DNA of 64,000 nucleotides from DASXIF01 sp036498145 (GCA_963708625.1 CAVPSV010000004.1:496001-560000); one strand, 5' to 3'; counted from the stretch's first letter, positions 36,314-45,688 are shown. The notes: generated from the letters alone by a model not told the origin. Program-made: numbers and translations.

Positions 36314-38860
36314 TCACAGGCCGCTGAGCCGGCGTGGGCCGGTGTCGGCACGCGCCGTCGCCGCCGCAACCTGCACCCGCGCCGCCGTCACGTGCACCCC
36401 CTGACGGGTCGCGGTCACCTCCAGCGCCAGTTCGGCAATCTCCGGTAGCTGGTCACCGAGGGTGGACAGGCGCAAGGCCAGATCGGACAGCGCGGCCAGA
36501 TCCACCTGCGGGCCGCCGCCGTACCCGTGCAACAACGGTGCCGCGCGTGGGGCCTCGATCAGCTCGGCGGCGTCGATGTAGGTGAGCGGCACGGCGGCAT
36601 AGGCACGGTCACCGAGCAGATCCGTCGCCATCCCGGCCAGCCCGAAGGACACCAGCGCACCGAAGGACCGGTCGTCGAACACCGACAACTGCACCGCGAC
36701 GCCGTGTGCCCGCGTCGGTCTCGGCGCCGGGATGCCGCAGCTGACCAACAGCGCCAGCGTTCGGTCCGGATCGAGCTGGCCGCCGCCCGGCGCGGCGCCC
36801 AGAGCCGTCGTCACCACGGTCCGGGCCGCGAGCAGATCCATGTCCTCGAACACCGGCAGTGAACTGGCCGGGCGGCGGCGCCACGCCGCGTACCGCACGG
36901 CCCGGGCCAGCGCACGCACGGCGCGTTCCGGCGTCGGATACGACGGCACCGATCCGCGGGCCGGCGCCGAGGCACCCGCCGCCGCCAGCGCGCCCGGCAC
37001 CCCCTCGAAGCCGAGGAAGGTGGAGAGCACCGGCTTGCTGCTCGTCTCGGCCAGCGCGCGCACCGCTGCGGCCACGTCCGCGCCCGATGTCTGCTGCAGC
37101 GGCGGCACGAACACCACGACCACGGCGTCCACGTCCTCGTCGGCGATCGCCGTCGACAGCGCAGCGCGGAACACCTCGGCCGGCGCATCCACCCCGATGT
37201 CCTCGATCGCCGCCAGCGACAGCCCCTCCGCGGCGCACGCATTGCTCACCAACACCCCGAGCGCGGTCGAGTTGCCCACCACCGCGACCCGGTCGCCGAC
37301 GGGCAGCGGCTGTGATGCCAGCAGCAGCGCCACGTCGAACAGGTCCCCGAGCGTGTCCACACGGATGACACCGGAGGCCTCGAACAGCGCGCGCACGCTC
37401 GATTCGGGCAACTCGACGGTGGTGTGCTCCAGCCCCGGCACGGGCGGACCGGTGCCGCTCTTCACCGCGACGATCGGCTTGCTGCGACCGAGCCGCCGGG
37501 CCAGCCGCGCGAACTTGCGCGGATTGCCGAAGCTCTCCAGGTAGAGCAGCACCAGCTCGGTGGCGTCGTCGGTCTCCCAGTACTGCAGCAGGTCGTTGCC
37601 GGACACGTCGGCCCGGTTGCCCGCGGAGACGAACGTCGAGATGCCCAGACCGCGCCGCGCGGCCTCACCCATGACCGCGACGCCCAGCGCACCGGATTGC
37701 GAGAAGAAGCCGGCGCGGCCGGGCAGCGGCGGCAACGGAGCCAGTGACGCGTTCAGCCGGACCGTGTCCGCGGTGTTGACCACACCGAGGCAATTCGGAC
37801 CGACGACGCGCAGCCCGTGCGTGCGCGCGGCAGCAACCAGCTCGCGTTGCATGTGCAGGCCGTGCGCGCGCTCGTTCGCGTCGCCGCGCTCGCCGAACCC
37901 ACCGGAGATCACCACCACGCCGCGAACCCCGCGGGTGGCGCAGTCAGCCACCACGGCCGGCACGGCTGCCGCCGGTACCGCGATCACCGCCAGGTCGACC
38001 GCGTCCGGGACGTCGAGCACCGATGCGTAGGCACGGACGCCGCTGACGTGCCGCGACTCCTGGTTCACCGGGTAGAGCGGGCCGTTGAACCCCATCCGCA
38101 GCAGGTTCCGGAACACCGCGTTGCCGATCTTGCCTTCGTCGTTGCTCGCGCCGACCACCGCGACCGAAGTCGGAAACAGCATGCGCCCGATGGAGCGCGC
38201 CTCGGCGTGCTGCTCGCGCTCGTGCATCACCGCCTCGGTCAGGGCCGTCTCGTCGATCGCGAACTCGAGCGTGACCTCGCCCTGGTCGAAATGCCGGCTG
38301 GTCTCGTAACCGGCGTCGCGGAAGACGCGGATCATGGCGGTGTTCTCGGCGAGGACGACCGCGTGGAAATGACCGATGCCGCGCTCGCGCGCCGCGGCCG
38401 CGAGGTGTTCCAGCAGCACCGAACCGATACCACGTCCCTGGTGCGCGTCGGCCACGACGAAGGCGACCTCGGCGTCGTCGGTGCCTGGGCTGCGTTCGTA
38501 CCGGCCCACCGCGATGATCTCGCCGGCGAGTTCGGCAACGAGGGCGACCCGGTCGTGGTGGTCGACCCGGGTGAACCGGCGCAGGTCTCGTTCCGGGATG
38601 CGCGGGTACGCGGAGAAGTAGCGCAGGTAGCGAGTGCGGTTCGACAGGCCGCCGTGGAACGTGACGATCGCCTCGGCGTCCTCGGCGCGGATCGGGCGCA
38701 GATGCACGGTGCCACCGTCCGCGACGACCACGTCTGCCGCCCAGTGCCGTGGCGGCTCGGGCTGCTCTGGCTGGTCGGGCTGTTCGGGCTGCTCAGGCTG
38801 TTCGGGCCGTTCGGGCGGCGCGGGCGGCGCGGGCGGCGCGGGCGGATCGGACTCAGTCAC
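36314..38860 (-). CDS. GNAT acetyltransferase fused to ADP-forming acyl-CoA synthetase-like domains (protein acetyltransferase)
   Basis: An 848-residue fusion. GTG 38860 begins an unusual Pro/Glu/Gln repeat (PPAPPAPP, PEQPEQPEQP; residues 5-35). A GNAT domain follows at about 45-200 (VHLRPIRAEDAEAIVTFHGG, VVADAHQGRGIGSVLLEHLA). Then come the CoA-binding domain (SVAVVGASNDEGKIGNAVFR), succinyl-CoA-ligase-like parts (RVVGPNCLGVVNTADTV, GFFSQSGALGVAVMGEAARR, VSAGNRADVSGNDLLQYWET) and a C-terminal half-domain. This is the Pat-type architecture in which the GNAT part acetylates lysines, for example on acetyl-CoA synthetase. Its start overlaps the AcuC deacetylase stop (GTGACTGA). Confidence 0.88.
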   Translation of the reverse strand: MTESDPPAPPAPPAPPERPEQPEQPEQPDQPEQPEPPRHWAADVVVADGGTVHLRPIRAEDAEAIVTFHGGLSNRTRYLRYFSAYPRIPERDLRRFTRVDHHDRVALVAELAGEIIAVGRYERSPGTDDAEVAFVVADAHQGRGIGSVLLEHLAAAARERGIGHFHAVVLAENTAMIRVFRDAGYETSRHFDQGEVTLEFAIDETALTEAVMHEREQHAEARSIGRMLFPTSVAVVGASNDEGKIGNAVFRNLLRMGFNGPLYPVNQESRHVSGVRAYASVLDVPDAVDLAVIAVPAAAVPAVVADCATRGVRGVVVISGGFGERGDANERAHGLHMQRELVAAARTHGLRVVGPNCLGVVNTADTVRLNASLAPLPPLPGRAGFFSQSGALGVAVMGEAARRGLGISTFVSAGNRADVSGNDLLQYWETDDATELVLLYLESFGNPRKFARLARRLGRSKPIVAVKSGTGPPVPGLEHTTVELPESSVRALFEASGVIRVDTLGDLFDVALLLASQPLPVGDRVAVVGNSTALGVLVSNACAAEGLSLAAIEDIGVDAPAEVFRAALSTAIADEDVDAVVVVFVPPLQQTSGADVAAAVRALAETSSKPVLSTFLGFEGVPGALAAAGASAPARGSVPSYPTPERAVRALARAVRYAAWRRRPASSLPVFEDMDLLAARTVVTTALGAAPGGGQLDPDRTLALLVSCGIPAPRPTRAHGVAVQLSVFDDRSFGALVSFGLAGMATDLLGDRAYAAVPLTYIDAAELIEAPRAAPLLHGYGGGPQVDLAALSDLALRLSTLGDQLPEIAELALEVTATRQGVHVTAARVQVAAATARADTGPRRLSGL

Positions 38861-40025
38861 GTGGGTCGTCCGGGTCAAGTCCGAGCAACGGGAAGACCGC
38901 CTGCCGAGTGGCGCCGATGGTGCGATCCAGCCAGGACTCGCCGCCCGGCACCCACGGTTGTACCTCGATGACGCGACCCTCACCCATCGTCATCGGCAGC
39001 TCGCCGCGCACGCCGCGCTCGCGCAGGTGTGTCAGCCACCCCGGCGGTACGGCCGTCTCCGGGGCGATCGGACGTCCGGCAGCCTCGGCAAGCAGGTGCG
39101 TCCAGGTGCGCGGCACACACCGCACCAGGCCGTATCCGCCACCGCCGAACGCCAGCCACTTGCCGCCGGTGACCTCGTGCGCCAGGGCGTGCAGGTCCGC
39201 GATCGCGGTGCGCTGCCCGTCGATGGTCAACTCCAGGTTCGCCAGCGGGTCCTCGTGGTGGGTGTCGCAGCCGCATTGGGTGACCAGCACGTCCGGGCGG
39301 AATGTGCGCACCGCGCCGGGCACCACGGCTCGGAACGCACGTAGCCACTGCGCGTCATCGGTGCCCGGCGGCAGCGCCACGTTCACCGAGGTGCCCTCCG
39401 CCTCGCCACGTCCGACCTCCGACGGGAAGCCCGTGCCCGGGAACAGCGTGCGCGGATCCTGGTGCAGGCTGATGGTGAGCACGCGCGGGTCGTCGTAGAA
39501 CGCGACCTGCACGCCGTCGCCGTGGTGGACGTCGATGTCCACGTACGCGACCTTGGCGGCGCCGTCGGCGAGCAACGTGCGGATGCCGAGGACGACGTCG
39601 TTGAACACGCAGAATCCCGAGGCAAAACCAGGCATCGCATGATGCAGGCCGCCGGCAATATTGACCGCATGCTCGACGGCACCCGAGGACACCTGTCGAG
39701 CGGCGATCGCGGAACCACCGGCGATCAACGCGGAGGCGTCGTACATCCCGGGGAACACCGGGTCGTCGCTGGTGCCCAACCCGTAGCCGGCGAAGGTCGG
39801 GTCCTCGCTCGCGCGGCGCACTGCGGCCAGGTAGTCCGGGTGGTGCACCGTGCGCAGTTGGTCTTCCTCAGCGGGTTGCGGCGCGAGGATGTCCAACTGA
39901 TCGAGCACGCCGAGTTCGCGGGCGAGGCGAATGGTGAGGTCGAGGCGGACCGGATTGAGCGGGTGGTCGCCGAAGTCGTACGCCAGGTATCGCTCGTCCC
40001 AGACCGTGCTCGCGGTACAGGGCAT
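38853..40025 (-). CDS. acuC: AcuC-family lysine deacetylase
   Basis: A 390-residue zinc-dependent deacetylase of the histone deacetylase fold. Catalytic parts are AGGLHHAMPGFASGFCVFND (tandem histidines), VAYVDIDVHHGDGVQVAFYD (metal Asp/His) and GGGGYGLVRCVPRTW. DDPRVLTISLHQDPRTLFPG and LVTQCGCDTHHEDPL are also typical. AcuC removes acetyl groups from acetyl-CoA synthetase in bacilli. Here it is coupled by overlap to the Pat-type acetyltransferase, so the pair probably forms an on/off switch for protein acetylation. Confidence 0.92.
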   Translation of the reverse strand: MPCTASTVWDERYLAYDFGDHPLNPVRLDLTIRLARELGVLDQLDILAPQPAEEDQLRTVHHPDYLAAVRRASEDPTFAGYGLGTSDDPVFPGMYDASALIAGGSAIAARQVSSGAVEHAVNIAGGLHHAMPGFASGFCVFNDVVLGIRTLLADGAAKVAYVDIDVHHGDGVQVAFYDDPRVLTISLHQDPRTLFPGTGFPSEVGRGEAEGTSVNVALPPGTDDAQWLRAFRAVVPGAVRTFRPDVLVTQCGCDTHHEDPLANLELTIDGQRTAIADLHALAHEVTGGKWLAFGGGGYGLVRCVPRTWTHLLAEAAGRPIAPETAVPPGWLTHLRERGVRGELPMTMGEGRVIEVQPWVPGGESWLDRTIGATRQAVFPLLGLDPDDPRD

Positions 40026-40030
40026 GCCGG

Positions 40031-41173
40031 TTAGGCCAGTGCCTGCGCGAGATCGGCGAGCAGATCCTCGACGTCCTCGATGCCAACCGACAGTCGCACC
40101 AGGTCGCTCGGCACCTCGAGCGGCGTGCCCACCACACTCGCGTGCGTCATCCGCGCCGGATGCTCGATCAGCGACTCCACCCCGCCGAGGGACTCACCGA
40201 GGGTGAACAGCTGCGCGAGGTCACACACCTTCAGCGCCGCCTCCTCGCCGTCGCGCATGGTGAACGAGACCATGCCACCGAAGTCGCGCATCTGCCGCGC
40301 CGCGATCGCGTGACCGGCGTGGCCGGGCAGGCCCGGGTAGTACACGTCGGCGACCGACGGGTGCTCGACGAGGAACTGGACGATGCGCGCGGCGTTGGCG
40401 CAGTGCCGGTCCATCCGCACGCCGAGCGTCTTGATGCCGCGCAGTACCAGCCATGCGTCGAACGGGCCGCTGACGGCTCCCATCGCGTTCTGCGCGAACG
40501 CCAGTTGCTCACCGAGCTCGACGGTCGCGGTGATCAACGCACCGCCCACCACATCGGAGTGGCCGCCCAGGTACTTGGTGGTGGAGTGCACCACCACGTC
40601 CGCACCCAGGGCGAGCGGTCGCTGCAGGTACGGCGTCGCGAACGTGTTGTCCACCACCAGCAACGCATCCGCAGCTTGTGCGATCTCGGCGAGTTTGGCG
40701 AGGTCGCAGATGCCGAGCAACGGATTGCTCGGCGTCTCACACCACAGCACTCGCGTCGTCGGGCGGATCGCGGCGCGCACCGCGCTCGGGTCGGTGAGCG
40801 GCACCGGCGTGTACTCGATTCCCCAATTGGCGAAGACCTGCGCGACCAGGCGCAGCGTCCCGCCGTACGCGTCGCCCGGCAAGATCACGTGGTCGCCCGG
40901 GCGGCACACCGTCCGCAGCAGCGTGTCTTCCGCGGCCATGCCGCTGGCGAACGCGAGCCCGCGCGCACCACCCTCGAGCGAGGTGAGGGCCTGCTCCAGC
41001 GCAGTCCGGGTCGGATTCGCGCTTCGGCTGTACTCGTACCCGCCGCGCAGACCACCGACGCCGTCCTGCTTGTAGGTCGAGGTCTGGTAGATCGGCACGG
41101 TCACCGCGCCGGTGTGCGGGTCGGGTTCCTGGCCCGCGTGAATGGACAGCGTGTTGAAGCCGTACTCACTCAT
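40031..41173 (-). CDS. Cystathionine gamma-synthase/lyase
   Basis: A 380-residue PLP enzyme of the transsulfuration pathway. Landmarks are YEYSRSANPTRTALEQALTS, FASGMAAEDTLLRTV, WCETPSNPLLGI, LLVVDNTFATPYLQRPL and the PLP lysine in HSTTKYLGGHSDVVGG, then GGVESLIEHPARMTHASV. ATG 41173 is chosen over 41182. Synthase and lyase activities are hard to separate by sequence; actinobacterial homologues are usually called MetB. It ends six bases before acuC begins. A cystathionine beta-synthase lies 2 kb away on the same strand. Confidence 0.9.
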   Translation of the reverse strand: MSEYGFNTLSIHAGQEPDPHTGAVTVPIYQTSTYKQDGVGGLRGGYEYSRSANPTRTALEQALTSLEGGARGLAFASGMAAEDTLLRTVCRPGDHVILPGDAYGGTLRLVAQVFANWGIEYTPVPLTDPSAVRAAIRPTTRVLWCETPSNPLLGICDLAKLAEIAQAADALLVVDNTFATPYLQRPLALGADVVVHSTTKYLGGHSDVVGGALITATVELGEQLAFAQNAMGAVSGPFDAWLVLRGIKTLGVRMDRHCANAARIVQFLVEHPSVADVYYPGLPGHAGHAIAARQMRDFGGMVSFTMRDGEEAALKVCDLAQLFTLGESLGGVESLIEHPARMTHASVVGTPLEVPSDLVRLSVGIEDVEDLLADLAQALA

Positions 41174-41266
41174 GTGTTTCACGCTACCGGCAGGACATAT
41201 GGATCTTTTGCGGCATACCTGCCAAGGTGGACTCAGTCAACGCACATGGAATTCGGGGGGCTTCGC

Positions 41267-42091
41267 ATGAAGAAAATCCGCATCCGCGGGGGCCGGTCGA
41301 TGTCGGCCGCGGCCGCGCTCGTCGTGCTCGCGCTGCTTGCGCTGGTCGGCTCGACCGCGTCGTTCGCGACGTCGGCTGGTGGGCCGCCGGTGCCGCCGCC
41401 GCCGGCGAACCCGACCGAGGACTACCAGATGCAGAACCTCGGACAGGTCGTCACCGCGATCAAGGCCTACTACGGCGACACGGTCAGCGGCACCAACCCA
41501 GACGGAACACCGCAGCACCTCCCGTCGCCGACCGGCGCGTACGCGCAAGAGGTCGAGGCGATCGAGTCCGGCGCGGGGAACTACCTCGCCGGCGCCGCGC
41601 ACCTTTCCGGAACGCACAAGGCCGTCGTGCTGGACGTGGACGACACGACGCTGAACACCTACAACTACGAGATCGACACGAGCTTCGTGTACAACCCGAC
41701 GTCGAACGCGTTGTTCGTGAACGACGCCGCGTTCCCTGCCGTGATCGGCATGCCGGCCCTGGTCAACCAGGCGAAGGCCGAGGGTTTCACGATCTTCTTC
41801 ATCACCGGGCGACCGGAATCGCAGCGAAGCGGCACCACGACGAACCTGACCAACGTCGGCTACCCGGCCGTCACGGCGGGCCAGCTGTTCCTGAAGGATC
41901 TGACCGATCCGTGGCTGTCATCGTGCGCGCCGTCCTGCACGACGATCCAGTACAAGTCGCTGACCCGGGCACACATCCAGTCGCTGGGCTACAAGATCTA
42001 TGCAGACTTCGGCGACCAGTTCAGCGATCTCAAGGGTGGCTACGCCGGGCTCACCGTGAAGATGCCCAACCCGATGTACTACTTGCCGTAA
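41267..42091 (+). CDS. Secreted class B-like acid phosphatase (HAD family)
   Basis: A 274-residue exported HAD phosphatase. ATG 41267 follows a GGGGGG run, and residues 1-35 are a signal peptide (SMSAAAALVVLALLALVGST). The catalytic motif is AVVLDVDDTTLNTYNYE (DxDxT), the second motif FTIFFITGRPESQRSG and the third region SLGYKIYADFGDQFSDLKGG. This is the Acid_phosphat_B layout (PF03767). It probably scavenges phosphate outside the cell. Confidence 0.9.
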   Translation: MKKIRIRGGRSMSAAAALVVLALLALVGSTASFATSAGGPPVPPPPANPTEDYQMQNLGQVVTAIKAYYGDTVSGTNPDGTPQHLPSPTGAYAQEVEAIESGAGNYLAGAAHLSGTHKAVVLDVDDTTLNTYNYEIDTSFVYNPTSNALFVNDAAFPAVIGMPALVNQAKAEGFTIFFITGRPESQRSGTTTNLTNVGYPAVTAGQLFLKDLTDPWLSSCAPSCTTIQYKSLTRAHIQSLGYKIYADFGDQFSDLKGGYAGLTVKMPNPMYYLP

Positions 42092-42210
42092 CCCGACTGG
42101 TGACCGCGCGGCAACAGCAGCAGCAACACTTCAGGACTGCACAGCGGCTGTACAGCGCATTGCTGCGCGGTCAACAGTCGGTAGCGAGCTAGCCGCGTAA
42201 CTGTGGCGGG

Positions 42211-43164
42211 GTGGCCAGGCCCCGGCGTGCCGTTGCCGTGTTCGGCGTTGCGGCCGCGACGCTCACGGTCGTGGTCGCGAGCCGGTTCGTCGGCTCCGGG
42301 CAGGGCTCAGTCGCCACGCCCACACCGGTCGCGCAAACGCACGCACTGAGTTCTGCACCCGCGTCGAAGTCGGGTAGTGCGTCGGCAACGCAGCCCGTTG
42401 CCTCCGCGGACGCGGCGACGGCTGCGCAGACGCCGGCACAGTCGGCGGCGCAGTCAGTGGTGCAGGCTGTCGTTTCCAGCGCGCCTGCTGGTGGTGTCTC
42501 CGTTGCCGCGCTCGATGTCACGACCGGCGCGAGCTTCACCGCCGGGGCCTCGTCGGGCATGACTGAGGCGAGCCTGGTCAAGGTGCAACTGCTGGAGACG
42601 CTGCTGCTCGAGAGCGGACGTACCGGGACGCTGCTGTCCGGCGACGAGGACGCGGACGCCACCGCGATGATCGAGAACAGCGACAACGCCGCGGCCGAGG
42701 ACGTCTTCGACGATGACGGCGGGCGCGACACCATCGTCGCCGACGAGACCGACCTCGGCTTGTCCACCGCCGTCACCATTCCCGGCACGGACGACTACTG
42801 GGGGCTCACCGCAACCAGCGCGGCACAACAACTCGTCCTGCTCGACAACCTCGTCAGCACCACCTCGCCGCTCGATGCCGCCGAGCGCAGCTACGCGCTG
42901 GACCTGATGACCAATGTCGAGTCGGATCAGCGTTGGGGCGTAGGTGTGGTCGCGGATGCCGGCTCCAGCTTCGCCAACAAGAACGGCTGGCTGGGCGTGG
43001 ACGACGACAACGGTCTGTGGGCCGTCAACAGCGCCGGAATCGTTTCCGTACACGGTCACACCGTGTTGCTTGCCGTGCTGACCCAGCACGACGACAGCGA
43101 ACAGTCAGGCATCGACCTCGTGCAGTCACTGGCACAGTCGACGGCGGCGGCCGTCGGCGACTAA
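42211..43164 (+). CDS. Secreted beta-lactamase-fold serine hydrolase, atypical
   Basis: A 317-residue exported protein with a class A beta-lactamase/transpeptidase-like core. GTG 42211 gives an N-terminal hydrophobic anchor (AVFGVAAATLTVVVASRFVG), then a long Ala/Ser/Thr linker (40-85). The catalytic tetrad is S121-L-V-K124, the second motif S157-D158-N159 in IENSDNAAAEDVF, and the third is K257-N258-G259 instead of KTG. The omega-loop Glu (ExxLN) needed for deacylation of beta-lactams is not visible. It is therefore more likely a cell-wall or penicillin-binding-type hydrolase than a resistance enzyme. Confidence 0.8.
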   Translation: MARPRRAVAVFGVAAATLTVVVASRFVGSGQGSVATPTPVAQTHALSSAPASKSGSASATQPVASADAATAAQTPAQSAAQSVVQAVVSSAPAGGVSVAALDVTTGASFTAGASSGMTEASLVKVQLLETLLLESGRTGTLLSGDEDADATAMIENSDNAAAEDVFDDDGGRDTIVADETDLGLSTAVTIPGTDDYWGLTATSAAQQLVLLDNLVSTTSPLDAAERSYALDLMTNVESDQRWGVGVVADAGSSFANKNGWLGVDDDNGLWAVNSAGIVSVHGHTVLLAVLTQHDDSEQSGIDLVQSLAQSTAAAVGD

Positions 43165-43223
43165 AAAACCCGACCTGGGGAGAGTTTGTGGCGCATAGGC
43201 ACGTCAACTCTCCCCAGGTCGGG
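43163..43223 (-). terminator. Intrinsic terminator of the CBS gene; hairpin repeat copy 2
   Basis: Perfect 18-bp inverted repeat: CCCGACCTGGGGAGAGTT (43169-43186) and AACTCTCCCCAGGTCGGG (43206-43223) around a 19-base loop. On the minus strand it is followed by six T (complement of A 43163-43168), so it is a strong terminator for the gene at 43204-44583. The right arm and loop also contain the last codons and stop of that gene. Loop and arm resemble copy 1 at 25769-25822. Confidence 0.85.
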
Positions 43224-44583
43224 TGACCAGGTATCCCAGCAGATCCTGCCGCGTGATCACTCCTGCTGGCTTGCCGTCGATGTGCACCAGCAGCGCGTCG
43301 GCCTGACCGAGCGCGGCGATCGCCTGAGCGGCCGGTTCGCCGGAACCGATGATGGGCAACGGCGCGGACATGTGCGGCTCCAGCGCGTCCGCAAGGGAGG
43401 CATCGCCGCCGAACAGCGCATCGAGCAACGCCCGCTCCGACACCGACCCGATGACCTCGCCCGCGGTGACCGGCGGTTCGGCTCGGACCACCGGCATCTG
43501 CGAGACGCCGTACTCCCGCAGGATGTCGATCGCCTCGCGCACCGTCTCGTTCGGGTGGGCGTGCACGAGCGTGGGCGTCGGCCCGTCCTTGCCGCGCAGC
43601 ACGTCCAGCACGGTCGCCTCAGTGGCCACCCCGAGGAAGCCGTAGTCGGCCATCCACTTGTCCGAGAAGATCTTCGACAGGTAGCCGCGACCGCCGTCGG
43701 GCAGCAGCACCACCACGATGTCGTCGGAGCCCAGTCGCTCGGCGACCCGAAGAGCCGCGACCACGGCCATACCGCAGGAACCGCCGACGAGCAGCCCCTC
43801 CTCGCGCGCCAGCCGGCGGGTCATGTGGAAGGAATCCGCGTCGGAGACGGCGACGATCTCGTCGCAGATGTCACGGTCATAGGTCTTCGGCCAGAAGTCC
43901 TCGCCGACGCCCTCCACCAGATAGGGCCGGCCGGTGCCGCCGGAGTACACCGATCCCTCCGGATCGGCACCGATGATGCGGACGGCGCCGTCGGAGCGCT
44001 CCTTGAGGTAGCGCCCGGTGCCGCTGATCGTGCCACCGGTGCCGACGCCGGCGACGAAGTGCGTGATCCGCCCGTCGGTCTGCTGCCACAACTCCGGCCC
44101 GGTGGTCTCGTAGTGCGACTGCGGGTTGTTCGGATTGGCGTACTGGTCGGGCTTCCATCCGCCCGGCGTCTCCCGCGCGAGCCGGTCGGACACCGAGTAG
44201 TACGAGCGGGGATCCTCGGGCGCGACCGCGGTCGGGCAGACCACCACCTCGGCGCCGTAGGCTCGCAGCGTGTTGATCTTGTCGCCGCTGACCTTGTCCG
44301 GGCAGACGAAGATGCAGTGGTACCCGCGCTGCTGCGCGACGATGGCCAACCCGATGCCGGTGTTGCCGGACGTCGGTTCGACGATCACGCCGCCGGCCTT
44401 CAGCTCGCCGCTCGCCTCCGCCGCCTCGATCATCCGCACCGCGATGCGGTCCTTCACCGAGCCGCCCGGATTGAAGTACTCCACCTTCGCGAGCACGGTC
44501 GCGTCGATGCCGTCGCTGACGCTGCGCAGCCGCACCAGCGGCGTGTTTCCGATCAAGTCGACCAACGATTCGCTGTAACGCAT
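43204..44583 (-). CDS. Cystathionine beta-synthase with CBS domains
   Basis: A 459-residue PLP enzyme. MRYSESLVDLIGNTPLVRL and the PLP lysine K44 in NPGGSVKDRIAV start the fold II domain. VEPTSGNTGIGLAIVAQQRG, GVGTGGTISGTGRYLKE and EGLLVGGSCGMAVVAAL follow. Residues about 335-459 are a CBS pair (TVREAIDILREYGVSQMPVV, ADALLVHIDGKPAGVITRQD). Full-length CBS with a regulatory tail, as in mycobacteria, joins serine and homocysteine. The stop codon lies inside the terminator repeat. Confidence 0.93.
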   Translation of the reverse strand: MRYSESLVDLIGNTPLVRLRSVSDGIDATVLAKVEYFNPGGSVKDRIAVRMIEAAEASGELKAGGVIVEPTSGNTGIGLAIVAQQRGYHCIFVCPDKVSGDKINTLRAYGAEVVVCPTAVAPEDPRSYYSVSDRLARETPGGWKPDQYANPNNPQSHYETTGPELWQQTDGRITHFVAGVGTGGTISGTGRYLKERSDGAVRIIGADPEGSVYSGGTGRPYLVEGVGEDFWPKTYDRDICDEIVAVSDADSFHMTRRLAREEGLLVGGSCGMAVVAALRVAERLGSDDIVVVLLPDGGRGYLSKIFSDKWMADYGFLGVATEATVLDVLRGKDGPTPTLVHAHPNETVREAIDILREYGVSQMPVVRAEPPVTAGEVIGSVSERALLDALFGGDASLADALEPHMSAPLPIIGSGEPAAQAIAALGQADALLVHIDGKPAGVITRQDLLGYLVTRPGES

Positions 44584-44641
44584 GAGGCGCACGTTAGCCT
44601 CTTCTGCGGGGAATTCGGACGATCGGCGGGGAGGTCGAGCC

Positions 44642-45688
44642 ATGGAAGGCGCGTCGCGGGCGCGCAGGTTCGCCAAGGCAGCTGCCTACGGCGGTGGTGG
44701 CGCGGGCGCCGCCGCGGCGCTGCTCGGCGGCGGACTGTTCGGGCTGCTGTTGGGTCAGTCCAAGCTCGCCCGGCGAGCGATCCCCGTGGCGCTCACCTCG
44801 CCGCCCGTGTCGAACGACACCACTTGGGCCGCGGCCGGGGTCAGTGCCACCCGCCCGCCGATCCGTCTCGGCGTGCTGGGCGACTCGACCGCGGCCGGTT
44901 ACGGCGTGCACCGTGATCGAGACACCTTGGCAGCACAGTTAGCGATCGGCATCTCTGCGATCGCCCGCCGGCCGGTGCACATCAGCAACGTGGCCGTCGT
45001 CGGCGCTCGCTCCAGCCAACTCGGCGAGCAGGTCGTGGCACTGGGCCGGGCGCATCCGGAGATCGTGCTCATCTCGATCGGCACCAACGACGTCACCCAC
45101 CGGGTCCGTCCGAGCCATGCCGTGCCGCACCTGGCCCGGGCGGTGACGCAATTGCGCGCGGCCGGCGCCGAGGTAGTCGTCTGCACCTGCCCGGACCTGG
45201 GCGCGGTTCGGCCGCTGCAGCAGCCGTTGCGCAGGTATGCACGACTGCTGTCGCGCCAGATGGCGAAGGCGCAGACGATTGCCGTGGTCGAGGCCGGTGG
45301 GCGCACGGTGTCTCTCGGCGACATCCTCGGTCCGCTGTTCGCGAGCCAGAGTGAGCTGTTCAGCGACGACCAGTTCCATCCGTCCGCGGCGGGGTATGCG
45401 AAGGCCGCCGAGGCGATCCTGCCGTCGGCACTGGATGCGCTCGGCATGGGCACCCGGGCGCGGTCGGCGAGCACATTCCTCACCCGCCGGCCCAAGCCGG
45501 TGGCGCGGGCCGCGGCACAGGCCGCGGCGCACCCCGGCACGGAGGTCGCCGGGACCGACCGCGGCACCGGGTTGGGGCGTTTGCGCGTCGGGCGTGGCAC
45601 CCTGGCCCAGCTGCGTCGCCGCCGGCCGCGCACGCCGGTTCCGTCCTCCCCCGAGGCCGCGCACGAGGTCAGCGCCTCGACGCCCTGA
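44642..45688 (+). CDS. Membrane-anchored SGNH hydrolase
   Basis: A 348-residue esterase-type protein. ATG 44642 follows GGGGAGG (44627-44633). A short basic N-terminus and a Gly/Ala-rich hydrophobic segment (GAAAALLGGGLFGLLLGQ) anchor it. The SGNH blocks are LGVLGDSTAAGYGV (catalytic Ser), VVGARSSQLGEQ, LISIGTNDVTHRV (Asn block) and DDQFHPSAAGYAKA (Asp/His). A basic tail of about 90 residues follows. Substrate unknown; lipids or cell-wall esters are common for the family. Confidence 0.88.
   Translation: MEGASRARRFAKAAAYGGGGAGAAAALLGGGLFGLLLGQSKLARRAIPVALTSPPVSNDTTWAAAGVSATRPPIRLGVLGDSTAAGYGVHRDRDTLAAQLAIGISAIARRPVHISNVAVVGARSSQLGEQVVALGRAHPEIVLISIGTNDVTHRVRPSHAVPHLARAVTQLRAAGAEVVVCTCPDLGAVRPLQQPLRRYARLLSRQMAKAQTIAVVEAGGRTVSLGDILGPLFASQSELFSDDQFHPSAAGYAKAAEAILPSALDALGMGTRARSASTFLTRRPKPVARAAAQAAAHPGTEVAGTDRGTGLGRLRVGRGTLAQLRRRRPRTPVPSSPEAAHEVSASTP

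Noticed and set aside
42211..43164. Call as a true class A beta-lactamase
   Set aside because: KNG replaces KTG and the omega-loop Glu is not visible.
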